Positions 17,182-25,934 of a stretch of DNA of 64,000 bases are shown one piece after another. The DNA lies in NCBI GenBank assembly GCA_016715405.1, contig JADKAE010000015.1, positions 62,001-126,000 on the forward strand, in the 5' to 3' direction. A model generated the notes under the pieces. It ran no database searches, was not told the DNA's origin, and was given only the letters and a program-made list of their open reading frames with translations. Positions within the stretch are counted from its first letter, which is position 1. Every line of letters starts with the position of its first letter. Position numbers and translations under genes: made by a program. The DNA comes from Saprospiraceae bacterium. GTDB lineage: Bacteria > Bacteroidota > Bacteroidia > Chitinophagales > Saprospiraceae.

Positions 17182-17189
17182 CAAATATA
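17182..17189 (-). promoter_or_regulatory. Predicted -7 promoter element (TATATTTG) of the DUF937 gene
   Basis: This exact reverse-strand match lies 35 bases before the ATG. Confidence 0.55.
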
Positions 17190-17266
17190 CGCGAAAAAGG
17201 CCGCTTATCCAACTTTTTTGCGCTGCGACTTTATGACGCAGTAGCTCAAATAGGTCACATATATAA

Positions 17267-17728
17267 CTACTTGGAGAATCCCAAATGTGAAATATCATCC
17301 TGATCTTTTGCACGATTAGATTTCATCTTTGCAAGAATTAGATCGTTAATGTGTATTACTCTTACAGAAATGTCCTCCAACTGAAATACCGTGCAGTTTT
17401 GAAATGCGGACTCGAATTCAAGGCCTTTTAAGGTAGTCATTAGGTCAATACACACCGGCGGAACCCCAAATGTAAAAACATCAATTGCAGGATTATTCAA
17501 AAAATTCTCTTCGCTCATATCAAAAACCGGCATCCCAAATTCTTTGAATGCTTTGACAACCTTGTGATAATTTTCACTGGTTCTTCTTACCCATATATCC
17601 ATATCTCCGGTTGTACGGGAATAACCATGAAGAATTACGGCGTATCCACCTACCAATATATAGTCTACATCACATTTGTCTAACGCTCTAATAAAATCTC
17701 TGAAATCAGGATTAAAGATATTAGACAT
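17267..17728 (-). CDS. Nucleotidyltransferase-fold protein (DUF6036-like), second gene of a two-gene module
   Basis: The motif GGYAVILHGYSRTTGDMDIWV is the G-G-x-A ... D-x-D signature of the minimal nucleotidyltransferase fold. The rest (FGVPPVCIDLMTT, IHINDLILAKMKSNRAKDQDDISHL) is typical of stand-alone NTase-like proteins found in toxin-antitoxin-like pairs (AbiEii / MNT type). I start at the ATG at 17728, one base after the upstream stop, and not at the earlier in-frame ATG at 17758 inside the partner gene. The pair is visibly richer in A+T than its neighbours, which fits recent transfer. A toxin role is inference. Confidence 0.75.
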   Translation of the reverse strand: MSNIFNPDFRDFIRALDKCDVDYILVGGYAVILHGYSRTTGDMDIWVRRTSENYHKVVKAFKEFGMPVFDMSEENFLNNPAIDVFTFGVPPVCIDLMTTLKGLEFESAFQNCTVFQLEDISVRVIHINDLILAKMKSNRAKDQDDISHLGFSK

Positions 17729-17729
17729 T

Positions 17730-17933
17730 TTAATGCTGTTTCCTTGTAGAGAATACATTTCTATTCAAACGAGGAGGGTCGTCTAGCGGAAAATTCCAAG
17801 CTACGCTAATAAGATAATAAGCCGCACGGAGCCTCTCCTCGGGAGTTTTTGAGAGCCAATAATCGAGATGATTGTCGGCTTCCCTAAATGTTTGCGCTTT
17901 GAAGTGTGTTCTGTCTAGCCGAGGATAATCCAT
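17730..17933 (-). CDS. Small partner protein of the nucleotidyltransferase
   Basis: The 67-residue product (MDYPRLDRTHFKAQTF..., with TPEERLRAAYYLISVAWNF and ending NVFSTRKQH) is of a kind often found directly before NTase-fold genes in Bacteroidota. I know no assigned function. One base separates its stop from the next ATG, so the two are translationally coupled. It is a candidate antitoxin or binding partner. Confidence 0.7.
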   Translation of the reverse strand: MDYPRLDRTHFKAQTFREADNHLDYWLSKTPEERLRAAYYLISVAWNFPLDDPPRLNRNVFSTRKQH

Positions 17934-17953
17934 ATTATTTAATAATTAGATAG

Positions 17954-18059
17954 CAGTTTAGTAGGGTTTAGTGCATGCGCAGTTTAGCGAAAGGGTTTAG
18001 TTAACTAAACATACAGCTAAACCCAATCGCTAAACCCTAACGCTAAACCCCACCAAACA
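17954..18059 (-). repeat. CTAAACC-family inverted repeat element (copy 3)
   Basis: This copy has the same perfect palindrome GTTTAGTTAACTAAAC (17995-18010) as at 10661, with the left arm in GGTTTAG and the right arm in CTAAACC orientation (GCTAAACCCAATCGCTAAAC). It lies between two minus-strand genes. Confidence 0.85.
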
Positions 18060-18060
18060 G

Positions 18061-20066
18061 TTAATCTAAATTAACCTTGCCGAAACGAGCGCCGTCCTGA
18101 TATTGCACAATAAATGCATTTTCAAAACCTTTTCTGTTGCGCACATCGCGAAGCATGTTTTTGGCGTCATCTGCTGTAAAATAATCGCCCAGCAGCACAC
18201 GCGTGAGTTTATTGCCGCCTTTGAGTTTTTCGGTATCGAGGCGGCCGAGGGCTTTCACATCTTCAAATTTGCTGCTGCCGGCGTCGTAATTTTTCAAAGC
18301 GGCCAACTGGATTTTGTAGTACATCCCGGGGTGTTTCGGCGCAGAGGTGGTGTATTCCAGGTTATCTTTGTCGGAAATACCGCGCGCGGTATACACGTCA
18401 CCGGGGATGCCTGGTTCTGAAACCACGGGTTTTCCGCCGGGTTTGGGTTTAACTGTTCCAGCCGTTCCTGTATCCGGTACGGTGGGCTTGTCGGGCGTCA
18501 CGTCCAGCTTATCCAGCGTAAGCGGTTGGCCGTAAGTATAGGTTTGGGGGTCGTTGGTGCTGAACTGGTAGGTACCCGACAGGTAGCCGTCGCGGGTAGC
18601 CTCTACGCGGAATGTGCGATTGGGCAGCAATTCAAACAGATAAGCGCCGCTGGCAAATGATTTATTGATAAGCAGGTTTTCCGTGCCGTCGTCGAATACC
18701 TGGTAGAGGTATACATTCACATCTTTGAGCGGCTCGCCGTTGGTTTTGTCGTATACGTTCGCTTTGAGCGTAATGCGACGACCGCCAATCGTAAATTCGA
18801 AAATATCGGCATTGCGGGTATTGGTTTTATCGCTGCCGAAAACGCGGTTGGATACCAGAAAACCCCCGAATCCCGATTTCGATTTCACGAAAAAGAGGTC
18901 GTCGGCGCTGGAGTTGATCGGCAGTCCGGCATTTTCGGGTTTAACCCAGTTGGATTCGGACCCTCTCGATTTGAAAATATCAAAACCGCCGATAGAAGCG
19001 TGGCCGTTGGAGGCGAAATAGAGCATGCCCTCCTCCGCGTCGAAGAACGGGGTGACTTCATCGCCCAGGGTATTCACCGAAGCGCCGAGGTTGACGGGGA
19101 AGGTGAAGTCGTTGTCGTCGCCGCCCAGATCGCGGGTGACATACCACAGGTCCATGCCGCCGCGGCCGCCTTCGCGGTTGGAAGCGAAGTAAAGGACTTC
19201 CTGTCCGCCTTCATGCGAAGCATACGGATGGGTAGCTGTCATACCGTTCATATTGACATAATCGGGCAGGCGTTCGGGGCTTGACCAGCCGCTGTCGGTG
19301 CGTTTGATGACAAAAATTTCGCAGCGCGTATTGAGGTCGTTCCAGGCCTGGTCGGCGTTGCAAATGGTGAAATAGAAGCGCTCGCCATCGGGAGTGAGGC
19401 TGCCGTTGCCGTAGTGGCCGTTCTGAATCACCGGGAAATTAGCAGGAATGGAGGCTTTAGTCCAGCTCTTGCCTTGTTTCTGGGCGTTATAGATGCGTGC
19501 CCGGCCCCTTGAGCCGAAGAGAAATAGAGGAGGTCATCAGACATGGGGAAAGGTGCAAATTCGGCGGCTTCTGAATTGACATTGGCGCCGGCAAAGCTCA
19601 GCTCAATGCTACGGTCGGCACGGGAGGGCAAATCCAGCCCCAGTTCACAGCCTTTTATTTCGGTTTGAACAATTTCTTCGAGTACCGATTTGCCTTCGCC
19701 GGCATAGCTGTCGATAAACTTCTTAAACTCCATTTTGGCCTTTTCGTACTGGCCGTCTTGTTTGAGACTTCGGGCGTATTTTAGCCCTACAAGGGGGAAT
19801 TTGTCGTTTTCGTCTTTTACATGCTGATAGGCTTCGGCGGCTTTGCGATAGTCTTTGATCATGTAGTAGGCTTCGCCGGCGTTAAAGATGAGCTCTTTTT
19901 TCTTTTGCTTCTTCTGCCAGGCTTTTTCGTAGTTTTCTGCTGCTTGCGCATAATTACCCTGTTTGAGTTGTTCATCAGCGGTGCTGCTGAGTTTTCGCCA
20001 GGTTTGGGCCTGGAGGCCCGTCGCCAACAGGCAAGTCAGGGTTAATAGAGCGATTGTCTTGTTCAT
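18061..20066 (-). CDS. Secreted TPR-PD40 protein with C-terminal SPOR domain (one frame break)
   Basis: A signal peptide (MNKTIALLTLTCLLATGLQAQ) precedes three TPR-like units (residues about 25-130: KQGNYAQAAENYEKAW, FNAGEAYYMIKDYRKAAEAY). Next is a PD40 beta-propeller (DDLLYFSS, LTPDGERFYFTIC, EGMLYFASNGH), then a carboxypeptidase-regulatory-like beta-sandwich (ANVYDKTNGEPLKDVNVYLYQ) and a SPOR-like end (YYKIQLAALKNYD...GDYFTADDAKNMLRDVRNRKG). The frame breaks near 19500-19506 in a GGGG run (SSAQG joins RARIYNAQKQG). The layout matches the PorE-type envelope proteins of the type IX secretion system, but those end in an OmpA domain. Here a SPOR domain would give the peptidoglycan contact. It may be co-transcribed with purN. 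Confidence 0.8.
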
Positions 20067-20102
20067 TGCGATAAGATTGTGTTAGTAAACCGTTTTGTAT
20101 GT

Positions 20103-20687
20103 TTATCCGATTAGGAGTGATTCAATAACCGGGGCAAAATGCTGATACTCCAGTTGTTGTACTTTTCCGGCAATTGTCGCCGGCGTATCTTCACTTCCGA
20201 TGGGGCAAGATACCTGCAGGATGATGTCGCCTTCGTCGTAGTGTTCGTTCACGTGGTGTATCGTAATGCCGCTTGCCGTTTCTCCGGCAGCTTTTACGGC
20301 TTCGTGCACGCGACTGCCATACATACCTTTGCCTCCGTACTTTGGCAATAACGCCGGATGTATATTAACTATTTTACCTCTATACGCTTTTACCAGATAT
20401 GGGGGCACTAACCACAAAAATCCGGCCAATACGACAAGGTCAATCGGGTACCGGCCCAAATCTGCAAGCAATTGTTCACTATGATATAAATAGTCGCGAT
20501 TGATAACTAAAGTTTGAACGCCTTTGGATTCGGCCATGCCAAGTACAGGCGCGTCAGGGCGGTTGGACACCACCACTGCCACCCTGATTTGCGGATGGCC
20601 TTCGAAGTAGTCAATGATTTTGCGCGCATTGCTACCTGTTCCCGAGGCGAAGATGGCAATATGTTTCACCTTACTGTTATAATGCAT
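20103..20687 (-). CDS. purN: Phosphoribosylglycinamide formyltransferase
   Basis: PurN transfers a formyl group from 10-formyl-tetrahydrofolate to GAR in purine synthesis. The start IAIFASGTGSNARKIIDYF, the motif VVSNRPDAPVLGMAESKG, LAGFLWLVPPYLVKAYRGKIVNIHPALLPKYGGKGMYG with catalytic Asn-His-Asp residues, and GITIHHVNEHYDEGDII identify it. I start at the ATG at 20687 because the longer in-frame TTG start at 20699 lies inside the -7 promoter box. The gene precedes the TPR-PD40-SPOR gene by 36 bases. Confidence 0.95.
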   Translation of the reverse strand: MHYNSKVKHIAIFASGTGSNARKIIDYFEGHPQIRVAVVVSNRPDAPVLGMAESKGVQTLVINRDYLYHSEQLLADLGRYPIDLVVLAGFLWLVPPYLVKAYRGKIVNIHPALLPKYGGKGMYGSRVHEAVKAAGETASGITIHHVNEHYDEGDIILQVSCPIGSEDTPATIAGKVQQLEYQHFAPVIESLLIG

Positions 20688-20696
20688 GCGTGGTAT

Positions 20697-20704
20697 CAAA
20701 GATA
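20697..20704 (-). promoter_or_regulatory. Predicted -7 promoter element (TATCTTTG) of purN
   Basis: This exact reverse-strand match lies 10 bases before the chosen purN ATG, implying an almost leaderless mRNA. Confidence 0.6.
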
Positions 20705-20713
20705 CACTTTTTT

Positions 20714-20781
20714 GGGGTTTATAGGTTTATAGGTTTACATGAAATAAACCATAAACCCATAAACCTATAAACCTATAAACC
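20714..20781. repeat. Inverted CCTATAAA octamer element between purN and sulP promoters
   Basis: The left arm GGTTTATAGGTTTATAGG (20717-20735) faces the right arm of CCATAAACCCATAAACC and CCTATAAA units (20748-20781). The arms are reverse complements. The element lies between the two divergent -7 boxes. Confidence 0.85.
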
Positions 20782-20787
20782 AGTCAC

Positions 20788-20803
20788 TGTGACTTTCGTC
20801 ACG
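20788..20803 (+). promoter_or_regulatory. CRP/FNR-like binding site, TGTGA-N6-TCAC
   Basis: TGTGACTTTCGTCACG matches the CRP-family dyad TGTGA-N6-TCACA except for the last base. Its centre (20795.5) lies about 42 bases before the start point expected from the -7 box at 20825, the position of a class II activator site. Activation of the SulP gene by a CRP-family protein is inference. Confidence 0.55.
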
Positions 20804-20824
20804 TATCCAAATCACAATAGGGCG

Positions 20825-20832
20825 TAATTTTG
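20825..20832 (+). promoter_or_regulatory. Predicted -7 promoter element (TAATTTTG) of the SulP gene
   Basis: This exact TAnnTTTG match lies 30 bases before the ATG at 20855. Confidence 0.6.
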
Positions 20833-20854
20833 CGGGCAAATACACGAAGTTCAT

Positions 20855-22568
20855 ATGTCGATAAAATTGGATACCTGCACTTGAATGGCTTCCCAATTAT
20901 AAAAAAGCGTGGTTGCAGGGAGATTTATCTGCCGGGCTAACGGTAGGCGTTATGCTTATCCCACAGGGTATGGCTTATGCTATGCTGGCCGGTTTGCCTC
21001 CTATTCACGGCCTCTACGCCGTAACCGTTCCCCTGATCCTGTATGCTTTGCTGGGTACTTCGCGACAATTGGCGGTGGGGCCGGTGGCGATGGTATCGTT
21101 GCTTACGGCATCAGGAATCAGCGCCCTGCAGCCCGCAGGCCCCGAGGTGTATCTGCTTTCGCGGTCACATTGGCTTTTCTGGTGGGTATTATCCAATTCG
21201 GCATGGGCTTATTCCGGCTGGGCTTTTTGGTCAATTTCTTATCGCACCCGGTCATCAGCGGTTTTACCTCGGCAGCTGCCATTATTATCGGACTGAGCCA
21301 GTTGAAGCACTTGCTGGGCATCAAATTGCCCAATAGCGAACACGCCCACGAAATTGTCATTTCAGCCGCGCAACATATCGGCGAAACGCACTGGCTGTCC
21401 CTGGCCATAGGCCTCATCAGTATCGTGGTGATCAAATACGCCAAGTATATTCACAAAGCGCTGCCTGGCGCTCTGCTGGCAGTGGTAGCGGGTATTCTCG
21501 CCGTCTGGGTCGGCGGTTTGGCCGAGATGGGCGTGAAGATCGTGGGCAAAGTCCCACAGGGATTACCCGGGTTTTCGCTTCCCGCTTTTGATATGGGCAC
21601 CTGGCAGGTGTTGATCCCTACGGCGCTGACTATTTCACTGGTCGGCTTTATGGAAAGTTTTGCCGTAGCGAAAGCCATCCAGGCTAAGCACAAAAATTAT
21701 GAAGTAAATTCCAATAAGGAACTCGTCGGATTGGGTGTGGCCAATATCGGCGCCGCCTTTTTCCAAGGTTATCCGGTCACCGGCGGCTTTTCACGCACCG
21801 CCGTCAACGACCAGGCCGGCGCCCAAACGGGCATGGCTTCGCTGATTAGCTCCGCACTGATCGTGCTGACGCTTTTGTTTTTAACGCCCTTGTTTTACAA
21901 CCTCCCCAATGCCGTGCTGGCAGCCGTCATTCTTGTAGCAGTGGCCGGATTGATAGACTATAAAGAAGCCCTGAAACTGTGGCGCAACGACCGCTCCGAT
22001 TTCTGGATGCTGCTGGCTACGTTTGTGATTACCCTTACGCTGGGTATCGAAACCGGCATCGGCGCCGGTGTAATACTTTCACTGGCCGTGGTGATCTATC
22101 GCTCTACCCGCCCCCACGTGGCTGTGCTGGGCAGGGTGCCGGATTCCAATTTCTATCGCAATGTGGAGCGCTTTAAAAACCTCGAACTTCGCCCCGATGT
22201 GCTCGTGGTGCGCTTCGACGGTCCGCTTTATTTTGCGAACCTCAATTATTTTAAAGATAAAATGGACGAGCTTAGCGCCGGCAAAGGCAACGCGCTCCGC
22301 CTAATCGTTCTGAATGCCGATAGTATCAGCCATATGGATAGCAGCGCCGTACACGCCCTCGAAGAATGGGTGAAAGATACCCGCAAACGCGGCATAGCCG
22401 TGAGCTTTACCAGTGTAATCGGCCCCGTGCGCGATTCCCTCAGCCGCTGGGGATTGGTAGACGTGATCGGCGAAGACCACTTTTATGAGCAACCAACAAG
22501 CCGTGGATGCCTTTTCTAAAAAACAGGAAGCTAATCACTTCCAGGAATATGTGTTGCAAGCGAATTAG
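20855..22568 (+). CDS. SulP-family anion transporter with STAS domain (three frame breaks)
   Basis: SulP proteins (SLC26 relatives) move sulfate, bicarbonate or other anions. The N-terminal segment QGDLSAGLTVGVMLIPQGMA holds the family signature, followed by about 12 hydrophobic spans (for example NFLSHPVISGFTSAAAIIIG and the motif FFQGYPVTGGFSRTAVNDQAG). A C-terminal STAS domain (PDVLVVRFDGPLYFANLNYF, SISHMDSSAVHALEEWV) ends the protein. Frame breaks occur near 20868 (between the ATG and IPALEWLPNYKK), near 21150 and near 22483, where the tail continues as MSNQQAVDAFSKKQEANHF. A CRP-like site and a -7 box lie upstream. Which anion it carries cannot be told from sequence. Confidence 0.88.
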
Positions 22569-22625
22569 GGCTTAGCGGTCAGGGTTAGGGCTTAGCGATG
22601 AACTGCTGACTGCTGACTGCTAAAA
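22566..22625. repeat. GGGCTTAGCGG / CTGACTG short repeat spacer
   Basis: The spacer after the SulP gene holds GGGCTTAGCGG, GGGTTAGGGCTTAGCG and three CTGACTG-type units. It resembles the array at 9908-10038. Confidence 0.6.
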
Positions 22626-22640
22626 TCAAAAATTTTCATC

Positions 22641-23219
22641 ATGAAATTCCTCCTCCCCATCATGGCGCTAATCTCGTCCGGCTGCGCCCAGCAAAAGCAC
22701 CGGCCACGCTGACGGATGCCGAAACACAGGCATACATTTGCAAAGGGAAAAGCCTGACCCAGGGCCTCCTTTGCCGCCCTGAGCAGCCGGCTCAGCCAGG
22801 CTATCGAACAAGGCGGCATAGCCTATGCAGCGCCGTTTTGCAGCGTGACCGCACTGCCCCTGCTCGACAGCCTCTCGAAGGCAAATAATGCCACTATACG
22901 CCGTACCAGCCTGAAAGTACGCAACACGGCCAACGCCCCCACCCCCTGGGAGAAGGAGATATTGATGCAATACGAAGCCCAGGCACAACAGAATGCAGCG
23001 TTGCAGCCGATCGTCAAAGCACTGAATGATAACGAGGTGGCTTTCGCAGCGCCAATCACCGTCCTCCCGCTTTGCATGAAATGCCACGGCAAACCGGGCG
23101 AAACAATGAATACAGCCGATCACGAGGCGATTAAAAAAACGTACCCCGCCGACCAGGCTATCGGCTACGCCGAAGGCGACCTGCGCGGCATGTGGAGCAT
23201 TGTGTTTGAGAGGGAGTGA
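22641..23219 (+). CDS. Tll0287/DUF3365-like haem protein (two frame breaks)
   Basis: The start MKFLLPIMALISSGCAQQ is a lipoprotein signal. The conserved part (SSRLSQAIEQGGIAYAA, DSLSKANNATIRRTSLKVRN, APTPWEKEIL) belongs to the Tll0287-like / DUF3365 family and carries one covalent haem motif, CMKCHG, near the C-terminus. Frame breaks near 22700 and 22755 separate the signal peptide from the body. The family acts in the periplasm as a c-type haem sensor or redox protein. The last residues (FERE) end in the GA-rich AGG GAG stop pattern. Confidence 0.75.
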
Positions 23220-23400
23220 GTGTGGGAGGGAGAGAGTGTGTGATACATTTTTTGTATGTTTACATGTAGCTGTTTAGCAGGGGTTAGTAGGGAATTTTTT
23301 TTGATGTTTGATCCTTGATTTTACGCGAATTCGCTAAACCCAATAGCTAAACTGCGCATGCTCTAAACCCTACTAAACAGTTACGTTTACATTAAATTTT
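23220..23400. repeat. GA-rich and CTAAACC-family repeat spacer
   Basis: GGGAGGGAGAGAGTG continues from the preceding stop. GTTTAGCAGGGGTTAG (23270) then faces CTAAACCCAATAGCTAAAC and CTCTAAACCCTACTAAAC (23333-23388), giving an imperfect inverted pair. There is no gene in this stretch. Confidence 0.7.
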
Positions 23401-23407
23401 TTTTACA

Positions 23408-23788
23408 ATGAAAATATTACCACTGTTTGCATTCATCATGCTGGCCGGCCTGTGGGGCTGCCAGGCACAAAATAATACAAAGGGTTACCAGGACATCGAC
23501 GTGGCCGCATTTAAACAAAAAATGCAGGAACAAAATATCGTGTTACTGGATGTGCGCACTCCCGAAGAAATAGCCCAGGGCAAAATCGACGGCGCCGCCG
23601 AACTGGATTTCCGCAGCCCCGATTTCGCCGCACAAGTAGATAAACTGGACAAAAACAAGACTTACCTCATTTACTGCCGTAGCGGCAACCGCAGCGGCCA
23701 GGCCTGCAAAATGATGGCAGAAAAGGGCTTTACCAGTCTGTATAACCTGGATGGCGGCATTTTAGCCTGGAAAGAGACGGGGAATTGA
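23408..23788 (+). CDS. Rhodanese-domain lipoprotein
   Basis: A lipoprotein signal (MKILPLFAFIMLAGLWGC) is followed by a single rhodanese domain. The domain has the opening LLDVRTPEEIAQGKIDGA, the catalytic loop CRSGNRSGQA with its active Cys, and the end LYNLDGGILAWKETG. Such proteins carry sulfur or handle thiols in the periplasm. It follows the haem gene and may belong to the same envelope redox function, though a repeat spacer lies between them. Confidence 0.93.
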   Translation: MKILPLFAFIMLAGLWGCQAQNNTKGYQDIDVAAFKQKMQEQNIVLLDVRTPEEIAQGKIDGAAELDFRSPDFAAQVDKLDKNKTYLIYCRSGNRSGQACKMMAEKGFTSLYNLDGGILAWKETGN

Positions 23789-23797
23789 TGAAATTTG

Positions 23798-23967
23798 AAT
23801 TACGGAATTACGAATTACGAATGATTTTCAATTAATAAATAAAAAAATCGTCATTCGTCATTCGTCATTCGTCATTCGTCATTCGTCATTCGTCATTCGT
23901 CATTCGTCATTCGTCATTCGTCATTCGTCATTCGTCATTCGTCATTCGTCATTCGTCATTCGTCATT
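23798..23967. repeat. GTCATTC heptamer array (about 17 copies) with short inverted arm
   Basis: Seventeen near-perfect direct copies of GTCATTC run from 23849 to 23967. The left side (23798-23832) has TTACGAATTACGAATGA, which is partly complementary to the units. The array abuts and overlaps the stop codon of the minus-strand PfkB gene at 23966. Confidence 0.95.
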
Positions 23968-24901
23968 ATACGGCCCTCCCTTTCATCCACTCAAACAACT
24001 TCTCCACGTCCTCTTTCTGGCAGAGGCCGGTACCGGAGCGCATCGTAGTGGCCGTCCCACAGGCCACGCCGTAGCGCAGCACATCAGTCATAGAGAGGCC
24101 TGGGGAAAGCGCCCACACGAGCCCTGCCACCATACTATCGCCGGCGCCGATAGTGCTTTTGGCAATTACCGTGGGGGGCATGGCATACACAAAGCCGCCG
24201 CTATGGGCCAGCATAGCCCCGCGGGCGCCGAGTGAAATAGCCACCAGCTCGGCTTTGCCCTTTACGATGAGTTCATGCGCCAATTCTTCCTGTTCGTGGC
24301 CCGTGATCGTTTCCTTGCCGTAAAGCGAAGCCAGCTCGCCTAAATTGGGTTTTATCAGATATACTCCGGCTTCAAGCGCAAGTGTCAACGGAGTACCCGA
24401 AGTATCCACCACCAGCTTAACGCCCTTGGCACGCGCCCAGTCGGCAATGCGGGCGTAGTAATCCTCGGGCACGCCGGGGGGCAAGCTGCCGCTGGCTACC
24501 AGGTAAGTAGGCAGGGGGTTAAGCTCGTCCAGTAGCTGTAGGCTCTTCTTCCATTCCATTTCTTGCAGTTCCGGCCCCGGCAGTCCAAAGCGAAACTGCC
24601 GGCCGGTAGACGTCTCCACCACCGCCAGGCTCTCCCGCGTCCAGGCTTCGATTGGTATAGCCTGATAGCGCACGCCCTCTCTTTTAAGTAATTCCTCCAG
24701 CAGCAGGCCGATAGGGCCGCCCGAAGTGATGATCGTAGCCGCTTCTTCACCCAGGCGGTGCAATACGCGCGACACGTTAATGCCGCCGCCGCCGGGCTCC
24801 CAGGCGGGTTCTTCACAACGCAGTTTTTTCTCGGGCACCACCCGGTCTACCGAGGTGCTTTTGTCTACTGCGGGGTTGATGGTTAAGGTGGAAATTGTCA
24901 T
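23966..24901 (-). CDS. PfkB-family sugar kinase (1-phosphofructokinase / 6-phosphofructokinase II type)
   Basis: This is a ribokinase-fold kinase of the tagatose/fructose-phosphate branch: it opens MTISTLTINPAVDKSTSVD, with GGGGINVSRVLHRLGEE as sugar-binding loop, ASGSLPPGVPEDYY, KPNLGELASL and the catalytic anion hole motif GAGDSMVAG. The opening and the NVSRVL motif fit Pfk-2 or FruK; which substrate is used cannot be decided. The 312-residue length is normal. Promoter box at 24976-24983 lies within the 3' end of the upstream antiporter gene. Confidence 0.9.
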   Translation of the reverse strand: MTISTLTINPAVDKSTSVDRVVPEKKLRCEEPAWEPGGGGINVSRVLHRLGEEAATIITSGGPIGLLLEELLKREGVRYQAIPIEAWTRESLAVVETSTGRQFRFGLPGPELQEMEWKKSLQLLDELNPLPTYLVASGSLPPGVPEDYYARIADWARAKGVKLVVDTSGTPLTLALEAGVYLIKPNLGELASLYGKETITGHEQEELAHELIVKGKAELVAISLGARGAMLAHSGGFVYAMPPTVIAKSTIGAGDSMVAGLVWALSPGLSMTDVLRYGVACGTATTMRSGTGLCQKEDVEKLFEWMKGRAV

Positions 24902-24904
24902 TGT

Positions 24905-24938
24905 CGGTTATCGGTTATCGGTTATCGGTTATCGGTTG
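24905..24938. repeat. GGTTATC heptamer array (four to five copies)
   Basis: Direct copies of GGTTATC end in GGTTGTG, between the PfkB start and the antiporter stop. With the -7 box at 24976 upstream, the array would lie in the PfkB mRNA leader. Confidence 0.85.
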
Positions 24939-24953
24939 TGGGAACAGAAAACC

Positions 24954-25912
24954 TCACCCCCGTGAAACAAGATACCAAAGATACACCACATAAAGCGTCA
25001 AAAAGCAAAGCCGTGCAGGCGGGGGATATGCATTTTCCTGGTGGTGATTAGTGCAACGATCAGCAGCGTGCTGGAAAAGATGACCACCATTAAGTCAATA
25101 TTAGATAGATCCTGAAAGGGCAGCGCTCTCACGGTGGCGCTGACGCCCAGGATAAAAAGCAGGTTGAAGATATTCGACCCTACCACGTTGCCTATGGCGA
25201 TATCGGCGCTTTGCCGACGGGCAGCCACTACGGAAGTGACCAATTCCGGCAAGGAGGTGCCGATGGCTATGACAGTAAGGCCTATGAAAGCCTGACTCAT
25301 GCCTATCATTTGCGCGAGGTGGACGGCGCCCTCTACTACCCATTTACCACCTAAAAACAAAGCCAGGACGCCCCCTGCAATACTCAACGCAGCCTTCCAC
25401 TCTTTTTCCGAGGGGTCACGCACAGGAGCTTCCTCCATCTGCATATCCTGCTTGCTCAAGTCATAGGTGTATATACAAAAAGCAGGAAAAAAAAAGATAA
25501 TAACACCTTCTATCCTGTTGATTTCCAATTCATACAGGCCATTGAAGCCGATAGTCACATTCGCCAAAAAACCGATGAGCAACGCTGCCGCCAGTGAAAA
25601 GGGGATTTCGTTGATCAACGTGCTGCGCCTCACCGGCAAAGACGCAATGGCCGCCGTGGCGCCCAGAATGAGAAACACATTGGCAATGTTGCTGCCCAAC
25701 ACGTTGCCGATAGCAATATCTGCATTACCCTTGAAGCTGGCGAGCATGTTGACGGTGAGTTCCGGCATCGACGTGCCCATCGATACGATGGTTAATCCGA
25801 TTACCAATTCAGAGATGCCAAACCACCTGGCGATAAGACTGGACCCGGCCACAAGCCATTTTGCACCCTGGATCAAGAGTACAAATCCAATAATAAAAAG
25901 AAAGTATATCAT
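24954..25912 (-). CDS. CaxA/YrbG-like calcium/sodium antiporter (frame break near C-terminus)
   Basis: The product has two homologous halves with the alpha-repeat motifs of the Ca/cation antiporter superfamily: SMGTSMPELTVNMLAS with GNVLGSNIANVFLILG, and AIGTSLPELVTSVVAA with GNVVGSNIFNLLFILG. About ten membrane spans are visible. The open frame stops early (RLHGFAF, stop at 24998), but if one T is restored in the run near 25000 the family's last span follows (LTLYVVYLWYLVSRG), ending at 24954. It starts 22 bases after the Pat-like gene and is probably the last gene of that operon. Confidence 0.9.
24976..24983 (-). promoter_or_regulatory. Predicted -7 promoter element (TATCTTTG) of the PfkB gene
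   Basis: This exact reverse-strand match lies within the last codons of the antiporter gene and 75 bases before the PfkB ATG. Confidence 0.5.
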
Positions 25913-25934
25913 GTCAATTAATAATGGGTTTTAT

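Noticed and set aside
20697..20699. TTG start for purN
   Set aside because: It falls inside an exact -7 promoter box; the ATG at 20687 fits better.
23849..23967. Regular array considered as a CRISPR
   Set aside because: The repeats are contiguous 7-mers without spacers, and no cas gene is in the window.
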